This document shows, piece by piece, positions 1 to 8,447 of a stretch of 64,000 nt of DNA. The notes beneath the pieces were generated by a model. It saw only the letters and a list, made by a program, of their open reading frames with translations. It was not told where the DNA came from and ran no database searches. Each line of letters starts with the position of its first letter. Position 1 is the first letter of the stretch. Source of the DNA: Taibaiella sp. Lineage in GTDB: Bacteria; Bacteroidota; Bacteroidia; Chitinophagales; Chitinophagaceae. The stretch spans positions 170,519-234,518 of the forward strand of contig JAHBTQ010000005.1 of the NCBI GenBank assembly GCA_019638495.1, given 5' to 3'. Both the position numbers and the translations under genes were made by a program.

Positions 1-1006
1 GCGATATAATAGTCTCAAAACGCCCACGTGCACCATGCAAACCACTCAGCACTGCCAATACCTGCACCGGATCAGCGCCCAGCAATTTTGCAGCGCCATA
101 CACACCCAATAAGTTATAGGCGTTAAAAGTGCCTATCATCCTGAAGTGCGCCTCATATCCATCCACCATCATTACCAGCCCGGTAAGGTTATTTTCAAGC
201 ACCTTACCTTTCACCGTCGCCGGCACTTTCAGGCTATAGGTGTTTCGGCTCGCCGCAGTATTCTGCAACATCACCATTCCTCGCTTATCGTCAGCGTTTG
301 TAAGTGAAAATGCATCTGCCGACAGGCCGTCGAAGAACATCTTCTTCACCCGTATATACTCGTCAAACGACTTGTGATAGTCGAGATGGTCGTGTGTAAT
401 ATTGGTAAATATCCCCCCTGCAAATCGCACACCCGCTATCCTGTGTTGATGAATAGCGTGTGAGCTCACCTCCATAAAGGCATAAGCACATCCCGCGTCA
501 GCCATCCGGCGCAGCATAGCATGCACAGAAATAGCATCTGGCGTAGTATGCGTAGATGGCAATACTTCTGTATGAATGTGGTTCTGCACAGTAGATAGCA
601 GGCCGCATTTATTACCCATAGCTTCAAAGAGCTGGTAGAGAAGCGTTGCCGTAGTGGTTTTGCCGTTTGTCCCTGTCACGCCTACCACCTTCATTTCTGC
701 CGATGGGCTATCGTAAAACGCATCGGCAATCATACCAACAGCAGCACCGCTGTCTTTAACCTGTATATAAGTCACCCCTTCAGCCTTTACTTCCGGCATG
801 CGCTCGCATACAATAGTTGTAGCACCCAGTTCAACAGCCTTACTTATAAAGTAATGACCATCTACAGTGGTGCCCGGTACCGCTATAAACACACTTCCGT
901 TCACTACCTTCCGCGAGTCAATGCACAGCCCTGCCACCTCTATCGTGGTTGGGCCTTGCACGTTCATCGTAGGCACCCGGTTTAGTATGTCTTTCAGCAG
1001 CTTCAT
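1..1006 (-). CDS. murE: UDP-N-acetylmuramoyl-tripeptide synthetase MurE, cut by left edge
   Basis: Adds the third residue (meso-diaminopimelate in Gram-negatives) to UDP-MurNAc-L-Ala-D-Glu in the cytoplasmic stage of peptidoglycan synthesis. The first 335 residues are visible and the C-terminal part lies outside the window. It starts MKLLKDILNRVP. The N-terminal uridine-binding region (DSRKVVNGSVFIA) is followed by the ATP-binding P-loop GVTGTNGKTTT at about residues 109-119, then HTTPDA, the Mur-ligase signature MEVSSHAIHQHR and TNITHDHLDYH. The order matches MurE rather than MurC, D or F. Its ATG overlaps the stop of ftsI in the arrangement TAATG, so translation is probably coupled. It is the last visible gene of the dcw cluster, which continues to the left. 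Confidence 0.95.
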   Translation of the reverse strand, partial: MKLLKDILNRVPTMNVQGPTTIEVAGLCIDSRKVVNGSVFIAVPGTTVDGHYFISKAVELGATTIVCERMPEVKAEGVTYIQVKDSGAAVGMIADAFYDSPSAEMKVVGVTGTNGKTTTATLLYQLFEAMGNKCGLLSTVQNHIHTEVLPSTHTTPDAISVHAMLRRMADAGCAYAFMEVSSHAIHQHRIAGVRFAGGIFTNITHDHLDYHKSFDEYIRVKKMFFDGLSADAFSLTNADDKRGMVMLQNTAASRNTYSLKVPATVKGKVLENNLTGLVMMVDGYEAHFRMIGTFNAYNLLGVYGAAKLLGADPVQVLAVLSGLHGARGRFETIIS

Positions 1007-3120
1007 TATCCTAGTTGCAACAGAATGTTTTGTCCTTTTATCAATCTCGTTCCGGTAGCTACCGACTGTGTCAGCACCTTACCCTTGCCAGTTACCTTTA
1101 CATTAGCGCCATAGCTTTCCAGCATATACACCGCATCCTTCAGTGTCATGCCTGTTACATCAGGCATCACCCCGCGATATACATGTTTCTGCTGCACATC
1201 AGCATGTTTGCTGCTGTCCATCACTACCTGCACCATGCGGTTTTTATAATCCATGGCTATTGGCATTCTCTTACCCAGGGCACCGAACAATACATCATAC
1301 GATGCTGCAGTCGCTGCCTTTGCCATTACAACACCAGAGCTGGTACGCGCCATACTGTCCAGCGGCGCCGACCATGAGCCCATGTTCTGCGAGAATATCT
1401 TATCGGCCACCATCCTGAACACCGGTGCTGCTATCGTTCCTCCGTAGTAGGCAGCCGAGTGTGCCTTAGTGCGTATCACCACGCAAATCGTGTATTTGGG
1501 ATTCTCAAAAGGCATGTAGCCTACATAAGATCCCTGGTACACACCATCTGTATATCTTATGCCCTTATCTGCCACCTGTGCGGTGCCTGTCTTACCGGCC
1601 ATAGTATAGTAGGGGGACTCAATTCCCTTACCCGTGCCATCTGTAACTACAGCTCGCGTACACTTACGCAATTGTGCTATCACGCTGGAGTCGCCGATCG
1701 TAGTTATCACCTTTGGCTCAAAAGTCTTTACGTTGCGGCCATACTCCCTGATGGAACTCACCAGGTAGGGGCGCATCATCTTGCCATAGTTAGCAACAGC
1801 GTTGTATAGCATGCAGGTGTGTAGCGGAGTTATCATTACGCCATATCCTGTAGCCATCCACGGCAGTGTAGTACCGCTCCAAAGCTTGCTCGATGGGTCT
1901 GTAATAAACGACCTGCGCTCGCCCAACAGGTCTATGCCGGTCGGCTGGTCCAGGTGAAGCGCACGCAGATGATCTACATATTTCTTCGGATTGCTGCGAT
2001 AGTAGTTATCAGCAAGCTTGGCCATACCCACATTGCTTGAGATGGCGTAAGCCTTCCATATCGGCATCTCGCCGAGACGTGCATCCGGGTGAGAATCACT
2101 CATGGTTCTGTTACCAAACTGTGCATGACCACCGGTTATGTTCACCGTTTGCTCTACGTTGATTTTTTTGTCCGTCAGTAACGATATCAGTGTTGCCAGT
2201 TTGAATGTCGATCCCGGCTCGGTAGGTATTGTCGCATAGTTGAAGTCCTCATCATAGCTACCATCGGCCTGGCGCCCGAGATTCACCAGCGTGCGGATTT
2301 TCCCGGTTGCCACCTCCATCACTATACAGGTACCATACGCACACTCATACTCCTGCAGCTTGCTCAGCAGCGCATGGTAGGCCACGTTCTGTACATCCAT
2401 GTCCAGCGTGGTCACTACATCGCGTCCGTTCACAGGATCCACTTCACTGCCGTCTATAGGCACCCATACACTTCCTGTCGATTTCTGCACCACCCGGCGG
2501 CCATTCTCTCCCTTCAGGTCACGGTTATACTTCGCTTCAAGGCCCGTAATGTTACTGTCACGGAAAACACCGATAGTCCTGCGCGCCAGCTTATCATATG
2601 GCAGCTTACGCTTTTCCCTGGGCTCGGCAAGGAACCCACCACGCGCCTTCCCTTTATTGAATATCGGGAAACCACGCAGCGCCTCATACTCATAATACTT
2701 AAGCTTACGTGCCAGCAGGTAGTATTTGTTCTTGTTATCGTAGGCGTTTACCAGCTCGTCCTTAAACTGTTCTGCGGTTTTGCCGCTAGACACAAACAGG
2801 CTGGCCAGACATAGCGACAGGGTATCTATCTTCTGCTCAAATAATGTAGAGTCAATAACACTAAGGTCCAGGTGTACATCAAATTCAGGTATGGACGAGC
2901 TCAGCAGTGTACCATCTTCACTTACTATGTTACCACGCTCAGCCTCCAGCACGTCAAATCGCGTATGCATTTCACGCGCCATCGAGCGTAGCCTCGGCCC
3001 TTCTTTTACTTGTATCAGTGCAGCCTTAATGATAACGGCACAGCCCAGCAGGAAGATGCAGGTGAACGTAATGTACACCCTGAACCTTATATCCTTCTTT
3101 ATGTTGGCCTGGCCGCTCAT
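1006..3120 (-). CDS. ftsI: Penicillin-binding protein FtsI/PBP3 (division transpeptidase) with PASTA domain
   Basis: Septal peptidoglycan DD-transpeptidase (class B PBP) of the divisome, anchored in the inner membrane. The 704 residues show a short cytoplasmic tail, one membrane segment at about 15-37, a PBP dimerisation region, and a transpeptidase domain with the catalytic motif STFK (Ser304, Lys307), SSN (361-363) and KTG (511-513). The C-terminal about 60 residues (from GVMPDVTGMTLKDA) form one PASTA domain, common in Bacteroidetes FtsI. The ATG overlaps the ftsL stop (ATGA) and the stop overlaps the murE start, so the genes form a tightly coupled dcw operon. Confidence 0.95.
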   Translation of the reverse strand: MSGQANIKKDIRFRVYITFTCIFLLGCAVIIKAALIQVKEGPRLRSMAREMHTRFDVLEAERGNIVSEDGTLLSSSIPEFDVHLDLSVIDSTLFEQKIDTLSLCLASLFVSSGKTAEQFKDELVNAYDNKNKYYLLARKLKYYEYEALRGFPIFNKGKARGGFLAEPREKRKLPYDKLARRTIGVFRDSNITGLEAKYNRDLKGENGRRVVQKSTGSVWVPIDGSEVDPVNGRDVVTTLDMDVQNVAYHALLSKLQEYECAYGTCIVMEVATGKIRTLVNLGRQADGSYDEDFNYATIPTEPGSTFKLATLISLLTDKKINVEQTVNITGGHAQFGNRTMSDSHPDARLGEMPIWKAYAISSNVGMAKLADNYYRSNPKKYVDHLRALHLDQPTGIDLLGERRSFITDPSSKLWSGTTLPWMATGYGVMITPLHTCMLYNAVANYGKMMRPYLVSSIREYGRNVKTFEPKVITTIGDSSVIAQLRKCTRAVVTDGTGKGIESPYYTMAGKTGTAQVADKGIRYTDGVYQGSYVGYMPFENPKYTICVVIRTKAHSAAYYGGTIAAPVFRMVADKIFSQNMGSWSAPLDSMARTSSGVVMAKAATAASYDVLFGALGKRMPIAMDYKNRMVQVVMDSSKHADVQQKHVYRGVMPDVTGMTLKDAVYMLESYGANVKVTGKGKVLTQSVATGTRLIKGQNILLQLG

Positions 3121-3479
3121 TTTTTTGCTTCCTCTATTTTATATGCGGGCATCAGCGATGGCTTCAACCCCAACTTTTCAGCGTTTTTCATCACCTGCGT
3201 TTCCGTCTTCACATACATCAGTTGACTCTTCACGTCCATGTACTTCCAGCGCAGCTCTTTCAGCTCCTTGTTTTTAGCATTCAGCTCGCGTTGCATGTCT
3301 ATAGCTCGCTGACTGTTGCTTATATAAAGCACACACAGCAGCACCAGGAACGCCAGGAATGGGATATTATTGACAATTGCTTTGTAGGAAACCTTCTCCA
3401 CCAGCGACCTCCAGTCACTGCGAACCCTCTCTGTGGGCACGCCTGCCGTTTGCGGCACATTCTTCTCTTCGCTGCTCAT
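3117..3479 (-). CDS. ftsL: FtsL-like bitopic division protein
   Basis: A 120-residue protein placed between rsmH and ftsI, the standard position of ftsL. A hydrophilic N-terminus of about 40 residues is followed by one membrane segment (IPFLAFLVLLCVLYI) and a charged coiled-coil-like stretch (MQRELNAKNKELKELRWKY), ending in a short tail. This is the FtsL topology: a bitopic scaffold that links FtsB and FtsQ to FtsW and FtsI. Sequence conservation in this family is low, so the call rests mainly on position and topology. In Bacteroidetes annotations it often appears as a FtsL-like membrane protein. It overlaps ftsI by four bases. Confidence 0.85.
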   Translation of the reverse strand: MSSEEKNVPQTAGVPTERVRSDWRSLVEKVSYKAIVNNIPFLAFLVLLCVLYISNSQRAIDMQRELNAKNKELKELRWKYMDVKSQLMYVKTETQVMKNAEKLGLKPSLMPAYKIEEAKK

Positions 3480-3531
3480 TCGCTCTTTATTATTTATCCC
3501 TTACGGGTGTCTTTTCTACTTCTTGGTCATT

Positions 3532-4449
3532 CTAGGAATTCGGAGTATCCCTTCTTTCTCCCACTCTCAGCTTAGCGCTTCTAGACCTTGGGTTTTGCTT
3601 CTGCTCCTCTTCCGTCGGCTCTATCGGTTTGTTGTTCACCGGCTTCATCGGCGGCACTTTTGGCACCTCAAACGGACCCGGCTCATCCCACCTGCCGTTC
3701 CGCATATACTGCTTCACTATCCTGTCTTCCAGCGAGTGAAAGGTGATGATGCTCAATCTACCTCCGGGCTTCAGGCTCGCTGCCGACTGTTCCAGCAGTT
3801 CCTTCAGCACACCCAACTCATCGTTCACCTCTATCCTCAACGCCTGGAACACCTGGGCCAGGTACTTGTTCGGATTGCCCTTTATCACCGGCCCCAGCAT
3901 CGCTTTCAGCGCTCCTATTGTTTGCACTTTAGCAGCATTACGATGCGTTACTATGTGCTTTGCCAGTTGCTTCGAGTTCCTCACTTCTCCATATTGCTCA
4001 AACAACTTGTGCAACTCGTTTTCGCTGTAATCCTTTATCACATCAGCAGCCGTCATTTCACTCCGCTTATCCATCCTCATATCCAGCGGCCCTTCAAACC
4101 GTGTAGAGAATCCCCGCTCTGCTGTGTCGAACTGAAAAGAACTTACCCCCAGATCTGCCAGTATTCCATCCACCTCTTTATATCCATGCAGTCTTAAAAA
4201 GCGCCGCAGGTATTTAAAATTTTCAGTCACCGGTATCAGCCTGTCATCCTCCGGTTTGTTTCGCCAGGCATCTGCATCCTGATCAAAGGCTATCAGCTTC
4301 CCCTCTTTTCCCAGCCGCTCCAGTATCAACCTGCTATGTCCACCGCCACCAAAAGTTGCATCCACATACACACCATCTTCCTTTATCGCCAGCCCGTCTA
4401 CCGCCTCTTTCAGCAGCACCGTGGTGTGGTAATGTTGTTGCTCTTCCAT
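3532..4449 (-). CDS. rsmH: 16S rRNA (cytosine-1402-N4)-methyltransferase RsmH (MraW)
   Basis: SAM-dependent methyltransferase that modifies C1402 of 16S rRNA in the decoding centre. The SAM-binding motif VDATFGGGGHSRLIL is near the N-terminus. Further family blocks are ILADLGVSSFQFD, RGFSTRFEGPLDMRMD and the C-terminal GGRLSIITFHSLEDRIVK. The family usually begins only a few residues before HTTVLLKEAV, so I chose the ATG at 4449 (MEEQQHYHTTV), one base after the mraZ stop. Upstream TTG (4464) and ATG (4461) codons would add four or five residues and overlap mraZ. The length, 305 residues, is normal. It is the second gene of the dcw cluster. Confidence 0.96.
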   Translation of the reverse strand: MEEQQHYHTTVLLKEAVDGLAIKEDGVYVDATFGGGGHSRLILERLGKEGKLIAFDQDADAWRNKPEDDRLIPVTENFKYLRRFLRLHGYKEVDGILADLGVSSFQFDTAERGFSTRFEGPLDMRMDKRSEMTAADVIKDYSENELHKLFEQYGEVRNSKQLAKHIVTHRNAAKVQTIGALKAMLGPVIKGNPNKYLAQVFQALRIEVNDELGVLKELLEQSAASLKPGGRLSIITFHSLEDRIVKQYMRNGRWDEPGPFEVPKVPPMKPVNNKPIEPTEEEQKQNPRSRSAKLRVGERRDTPNS

Positions 4450-4450
4450 G

Positions 4451-4921
4451 CTATATACCATCAAATGGGTTACCTATATCAGCCGCTACACTGTCTGCCA
4501 GGTCACTATACCCACCTGCATGTTGTTCCTGGTACTTATAATACTTATCTTTATCCCACAGTTCCAGTTTGTTTCCCTGGCCCGTAAGAACCGCATCTTT
4601 CGTTATGCCCGCATATTCCAGTAGCGCCTTTGTTATCAGCACCCTGTCAGCTGTGTCAGGCTCTACTACGTTTGCACCGGATAGAAACATGCGCTTGAAC
4701 CTTCTTACTTCTTCTTTAAAGTCATTCAGCTTGCTCACCTTGTCATATAGCACGTCCCATACGTTCTTGGTGTATATGGTTACGCACGGCTCCATGCCTT
4801 TTTTTACTACAAGCTCTTTCACGCCTTCAGGCAGTTGTTTCCTCACCGAAGCCGGCAGCAGGAAACGCCCCTTGGCGTCTACAGTTACCTCAGTTTCAAC
4901 AAGAAAATTTACTACCGACAT
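4451..4921 (-). CDS. mraZ: Transcriptional regulator MraZ
   Basis: DNA-binding repressor/regulator of the dcw operon with two AbrB-like swapped-hairpin domains. The first domain carries VDAKGRFLLPASVRKQL and the second DTADRVLITKALLEYAG. The last motif is a little degenerate compared with the DxxGRxxIP consensus. The frame is open further upstream, but the ATG at 4921 (MSVVNFLVETEVTVD) gives the normal 156-residue length and leaves the upstream GTG array in non-coding DNA. It is the first gene of the operon and is followed one base later by rsmH. Autoregulation through the array at 4941-4973 is likely. Confidence 0.93.
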   Translation of the reverse strand: MSVVNFLVETEVTVDAKGRFLLPASVRKQLPEGVKELVVKKGMEPCVTIYTKNVWDVLYDKVSKLNDFKEEVRRFKRMFLSGANVVEPDTADRVLITKALLEYAGITKDAVLTGQGNKLELWDKDKYYKYQEQHAGGYSDLADSVAADIGNPFDGI

Positions 4922-5299
4922 GAAATATGGATGAATAAGACACAAAATAACACTTTTTACCACTTACTTTCACCAAACAGGGGGTCACATATTTTTCCAC
5001 ACCCCATATATGACCTGAAACCCTTTACAGGCGTGCGTTTAGGTGCATTTTCAACTGAAAATTGAATAATCAGATGTTAATAACTCGTGAGTTAGTGTGA
5101 ATATCTGTGAATAACTGGCAACACCAGAGAGAAAGAGAAAAGTAAGACATCCACTGCAATGCAATACAGGAGCCAAATATGCACCCTTTGACCAACTAAT
5201 CCCACAAAAAAGAAAGATGTTGATATAAAACTAATGAACCATGTGCATAACCCATGGTTTCTAACATTACGATTCCTACCTCTCCTCCAGATCCTTCTT
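4922..5299. other. Divergent intergenic region with DnaA-box-like sites
   Basis: This 378-base stretch separates mraZ (minus) from the outer-membrane protein gene at 5300 (plus). Besides the MraZ array it holds a consensus DnaA box (TGTGAATAA, 5106-5114, reverse of TTATTCACA) and one-mismatch copies at 5096-5104 (TGTGAATAT), 5075-5083 (TGTTAATAA) and 4993-5001 (TTTTCCACA). Three of them lie within 40 bases. No convincing TAnnTTTG promoter element was found on the plus strand for the 5300 gene. The rest is AT-rich with no recognisable feature. Confidence 0.5.
4941..4973 (-). promoter_or_regulatory. Probable MraZ operator: four GTG boxes at 10-base spacing
   Basis: Read on the minus strand, GTG trinucleotides begin at 4973, 4963, 4953 and 4943, each exactly ten bases apart, in the context GTGAAAGTAA / GTGGTAAAAA / GTGTTATTTT / GTGTC. 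MraZ of other bacteria binds short G-rich boxes repeated once per helical turn just upstream of its own gene. The array ends 19 bases before the mraZ ATG. The family knowledge is established; assignment to this MraZ is inference from spacing and position. Confidence 0.7.
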
Positions 5300-5962
5300 A
5301 TGAAATTAATACTCTATCTAATCAGCCTGACACTACCTCTGGCACTTTGGGGCCAGGACTCCACCTTAACCTACCCTAAAAACCAGTTGAAGTTTAACAC
5401 ATTTAAGGTCCTTGACCTGTACAATCCAGGGTTCGAGTTAGGGTATGAGCGAAGAATAAATAACTACATATCTGTACATATAGCTGGGGCAAAACTGACA
5501 GACCTTATCATAAAACCATATGACAAATATGATGGATATCGGCTTACATGCGAATTGAAATACATAAACAAAATGCATTTCGAAGATGTTTTCGTCATAC
5601 CGTCTTTTAGTTTCGTACAAAACAAAATGGAAATGACTGCGGTTGGCGTGTTTGCCAGAGATACCGTCAAAAATTGGTCAAAATGGACCGCAGAGACTTA
5701 CAGCGATACTTTTTCAATACAAAAAACAACATGGGCCTTAAACGCGAACGCTAGTGTACTGCTACCATATCATTCTTTCGCCGTTGAATACATTCTGGGG
5801 TTAGGGATCAAAAACCGAAGTGTGACACATACTGATAGACTTTACCCGAACGACCCGTTTCGGCCAAACCGGCACAATGGCGAGGCCGATGCCTATTTGC
5901 GTGCAGGAGCTTACTATACCTTCAGTATGGTAATGACTCTGCGAGTTGCGTATTGTTTTTAA
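5300..5962 (+). CDS. Exported beta-barrel-like protein of unknown function
   Basis: A 220-residue hypothetical protein. I chose the ATG at 5300 because it gives a typical signal peptide (MKLILYLISLTLPLALWGQ); the frame is open upstream from 5234 but would hide it. After cleavage the protein has alternating hydrophobic/aromatic strands (NTFKVLDLYNPGFELGYERRI and similar) and ends ALRVAYCF-like with a terminal aromatic residue, as outer-membrane barrels do. The pattern resembles the DUF3575 group of Bacteroidetes barrels, but I cannot assign a family. It has no operon partner: mraZ diverges upstream and purL has its own promoter downstream. Confidence 0.7.
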   Translation: MKLILYLISLTLPLALWGQDSTLTYPKNQLKFNTFKVLDLYNPGFELGYERRINNYISVHIAGAKLTDLIIKPYDKYDGYRLTCELKYINKMHFEDVFVIPSFSFVQNKMEMTAVGVFARDTVKNWSKWTAETYSDTFSIQKTTWALNANASVLLPYHSFAVEYILGLGIKNRSVTHTDRLYPNDPFRPNRHNGEADAYLRAGAYYTFSMVMTLRVAYCF

Positions 5963-6016
5963 TTTCTAAACGTTCGACCCTTTTTTCAAAAACAGACAAA
6001 ATATAGTTCTAAAAAC

Positions 6017-6087
6017 ACATTCCTACATTCCTCACATTTACCACATTCCTCACATTACCGCATTACCACATTTGCACATTACCTTTG
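6017..6087. repeat. Simple-word intergenic repeat (cattcctcac / cattaccac)
   Basis: The words cattcct, cacatt, accacatt and cattaccgcattacc recur in tandem over about 70 bases just before purL. The tract runs into the purL -7 element. It looks like slippage-generated low-complexity DNA rather than a protein-binding array. Confidence 0.6.
6080..6087 (+). promoter_or_regulatory. purL -7 promoter element TACCTTTG
   Basis: A perfect TAnnTTTG element (the -7 box of the Bacteroidetes primary sigma factor) ends only five bases before the purL ATG at 6093. No matching -33 TTG box is evident in the repeated DNA upstream. With the usual element-to-start distance, transcription would begin at or beside the A of the ATG. 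Confidence 0.55.
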
Positions 6088-6092
6088 CACCC

Positions 6093-8300
6093 ATGCAAGC
6101 CACACTGGAACAAGCCGTTAAATTAGGCCTCCGCGAAGACGAATTCGAAAAAATAACAGAGATCCTCGGTCGTGTACCGAATTTCACCGAAACTGCTATG
6201 TACTCCGTTATGTGGAGCGAACACTGCAGTTATAAAAACTCCATTACCTGGCTCAAGACGCTGCCCCGCGATGGCGCGAAGCTACTCGTAAAGGCAGGCG
6301 AAGAAAATGCCGGTCTCGTAGATATAGGCGACGGCTGGGGCTGTGTATTCAAGATAGAAAGTCACAACCACCCTTCTGCTATCGAGCCCTTCCAGGGCGC
6401 AGCGACCGGCGTGGGCGGTATTCACCGCGACATATTTACAATGGGCGCACGCCCTATTGCTTCACTCAACTCACTGCGCTTTGGCAAGGTAGACAACCCT
6501 AAGACACGCTGGCTCATTAAGGGCGTGGTAAAGGGCATTGGCCACTATGGCAACTGCTTTGGCGTGCCTACAGTAGCAGGTGAAGTATATTATGAAAGCT
6601 GCTACCAGACAAACCCGCTCGTAAACGCTATGAGTGTGGGTGTGGTAAAGGTTGGACAGACAGTTTCTGCAACATCGCATGGCGCTGGCAACCCTGTTTT
6701 CATCGTAGGTGCTTCTACAGGTAAGGACGGTATAGGTGGTGCATCATTCGCATCTGCCGATATCAGCGAGAACAGTGCTGAGCAACTCCCTGCAGTGCAG
6801 GTGGGCGACCCGTTTGAAGAAAAGAAACTGCTGGAAGCTTGCCTTGAAGTGATACCTACAGGTGCCGTGATAGGCATGCAGGATATGGGCGCAGCGGGCA
6901 TCACCTGCAGCACCAGCGAAATGAGCGCTAAGGGCGAACATGGCATGATTATCCACCTGGACAAAGTGCCTACACGCCAGCACAACATGAAGCCTTGGGA
7001 AATGCTGCTGAGCGAAAGCCAGGAGCGCATGCTCATCGTTATAAAGAAGGGCCGTGAAGCGGAAGTAAAAGCGATCTTCGACAAGTGGGACATCCACTGT
7101 GTACAGATTGGCGAGGTTACAACCGATACCAACCTTAAGTACTACATGAATGGCGAGCTGGTGGCAGATGTGCCGGCAGAAAGCCTGGTACTGGGCGGTG
7201 GCGCTCCGGTTTACACACGCGAGTATAGCGAGCCTAAATACTTTGCAGAGATCGCTAAGTTCGACGCAACGTCTATCGCTGTTCCCGGCGACCTGAAAGA
7301 AGTAGCTTACCAACTGATTCAATTACCAAACATTGCCTCTAAGCGATGGATATATGAGCAGTATGATAGCATGGTAGGTACTGGCAATACTCAAACAAAC
7401 GAAGCCAGTGATGCATCAGTGGTTCGTGTACATGGCTCTGACAAGGGACTTGCAGTCACTACAGATTGCAATAGCCGCTACGTATTTGCAGACCCATATA
7501 AGGGTGGCATGATAGCAGTGTGTGAAGCAGCCCGCAACATAGTATGCAGCGGCGCACAGCCGGTAGCTATTACCAACTGCCTCAACTTCGGTAATCCTTA
7601 CAATCCTGAAGTGTACTACCAATTCGTACATGCTATCAAAGGCATGGGCGACGCTTGTCGCAAGCTCGATACACCTGTTACAGGTGGCAACGTTAGCTTC
7701 TACAACCAGAGCGAGGACGGCCCGGTTTATCCTACACCTACTATAGGCATGGTGGGTGTTATGGACTCACTCTCACAAAAAATGTCACTTGGCTTCAAAC
7801 ATGCCGGAGACACTATTTACATGCTGGGTGTAAACCACGGAGACATCAACTGCTCTGAGTACCTGCATCACATATGCGGCGTTACGCACAGCCCGGCACC
7901 ACACTTTGAGCTGGAGGAGGAATTTAACTTGCAGCAAACGGTTTCCCGCCTCATCAGCGAGAAGCTTATTCGCTCAGCACACGACATTTCAGAAGGTGGC
8001 CTGTTTGCATGCTTGCTGGAAAGCAGCATGGCCGGCGGTCTTGGCTTCTCAGTAAATACCGGAAACGATATACGCAAAGATGCCGCACTCTTTGGCGAGG
8101 GCCAGAGCCGCGTTGTTGTTAGCGTTAACCCCGACCTGCACGCACTTTTCGAAGCAGAGCTGAAAGGCACTCCATTCACTAAGTTGGGCCACGTAACGGC
8201 AGGCAAGGAAATCGTAATTGACAACGACAACTGGGGCTACCTCGCCGACTGGCAAAAAGCCTACGACACATCGCTCGAGCGCATGCTCGCCGCACAATAA
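6093..8300 (+). CDS. purL: Phosphoribosylformylglycinamidine synthase subunit PurL
   Basis: ATP-dependent conversion of FGAR to FGAM in purine synthesis, in the cytosol. At 735 residues it is the small PurL type, which takes ammonia from a separate PurQ glutaminase with PurS; neither purQ nor purS is in the window. Visible motifs are MWSEHCSYKNS near residue 45, FKIESHNHPSAIEPFQGAATG near 90, and the second AIRS-like half with DCNSRYVFADPYKGG, NCLNFGNP and VTGGNVSFYN. The C-terminal half has AHDISEGGLFACLLE. The ATG at 6093 was chosen; an in-frame TTG at 6072 would place the start upstream of the promoter. A terminator follows at 8322. Confidence 0.96.
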   Translation: MQATLEQAVKLGLREDEFEKITEILGRVPNFTETAMYSVMWSEHCSYKNSITWLKTLPRDGAKLLVKAGEENAGLVDIGDGWGCVFKIESHNHPSAIEPFQGAATGVGGIHRDIFTMGARPIASLNSLRFGKVDNPKTRWLIKGVVKGIGHYGNCFGVPTVAGEVYYESCYQTNPLVNAMSVGVVKVGQTVSATSHGAGNPVFIVGASTGKDGIGGASFASADISENSAEQLPAVQVGDPFEEKKLLEACLEVIPTGAVIGMQDMGAAGITCSTSEMSAKGEHGMIIHLDKVPTRQHNMKPWEMLLSESQERMLIVIKKGREAEVKAIFDKWDIHCVQIGEVTTDTNLKYYMNGELVADVPAESLVLGGGAPVYTREYSEPKYFAEIAKFDATSIAVPGDLKEVAYQLIQLPNIASKRWIYEQYDSMVGTGNTQTNEASDASVVRVHGSDKGLAVTTDCNSRYVFADPYKGGMIAVCEAARNIVCSGAQPVAITNCLNFGNPYNPEVYYQFVHAIKGMGDACRKLDTPVTGGNVSFYNQSEDGPVYPTPTIGMVGVMDSLSQKMSLGFKHAGDTIYMLGVNHGDINCSEYLHHICGVTHSPAPHFELEEEFNLQQTVSRLISEKLIRSAHDISEGGLFACLLESSMAGGLGFSVNTGNDIRKDAALFGEGQSRVVVSVNPDLHALFEAELKGTPFTKLGHVTAGKEIVIDNDNWGYLADWQKAYDTSLERMLAAQ

Positions 8301-8321
8301 TAGAAAAGTAGCTTAACGAAA

Positions 8322-8347
8322 AGAGCCTACCTGACGGTAGGCTCTTC
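8322..8347 (+). terminator. Hairpin terminator after purL
   Basis: Ten-base perfect stem AGAGCCTACC / GGTAGGCTCT with loop TGAC, followed by TCTATTG. It lies 22 bases after the purL stop, between convergent genes, so it may act in both directions. Confidence 0.75.
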
Positions 8348-8361
8348 TATTGTAAGAAAGC

Positions 8362-8409
8362 GCTCATTCGATTCTCCCTCCCCTTTTCCGGGGAGGGATG
8401 GGGAGGGGC
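8362..8409. repeat. Dispersed GC-rich palindromic repeat, copy 1
   Basis: Begins GCTCATTCG and continues as a pyrimidine/purine inverted repeat (CTCCCTCCCC, then GGGGAGGGATGGGGAGGGG). A second copy with the same leader (GCTCACTCG) lies at 14964-15008. Both sit next to a hairpin terminator between convergent genes. Confidence 0.65.
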
Positions 8410-8447
8410 TACACGCTCCGCTCTCGCTCTCCGCACTGGCGCAGCCT

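Noticed and set aside
4993..5114. Replication origin at the DnaA-box cluster
   Set aside because: Only one perfect box, no dnaA, dnaN or gidA nearby, and the orientation of the ribosomal genes and most large operons does not change here.
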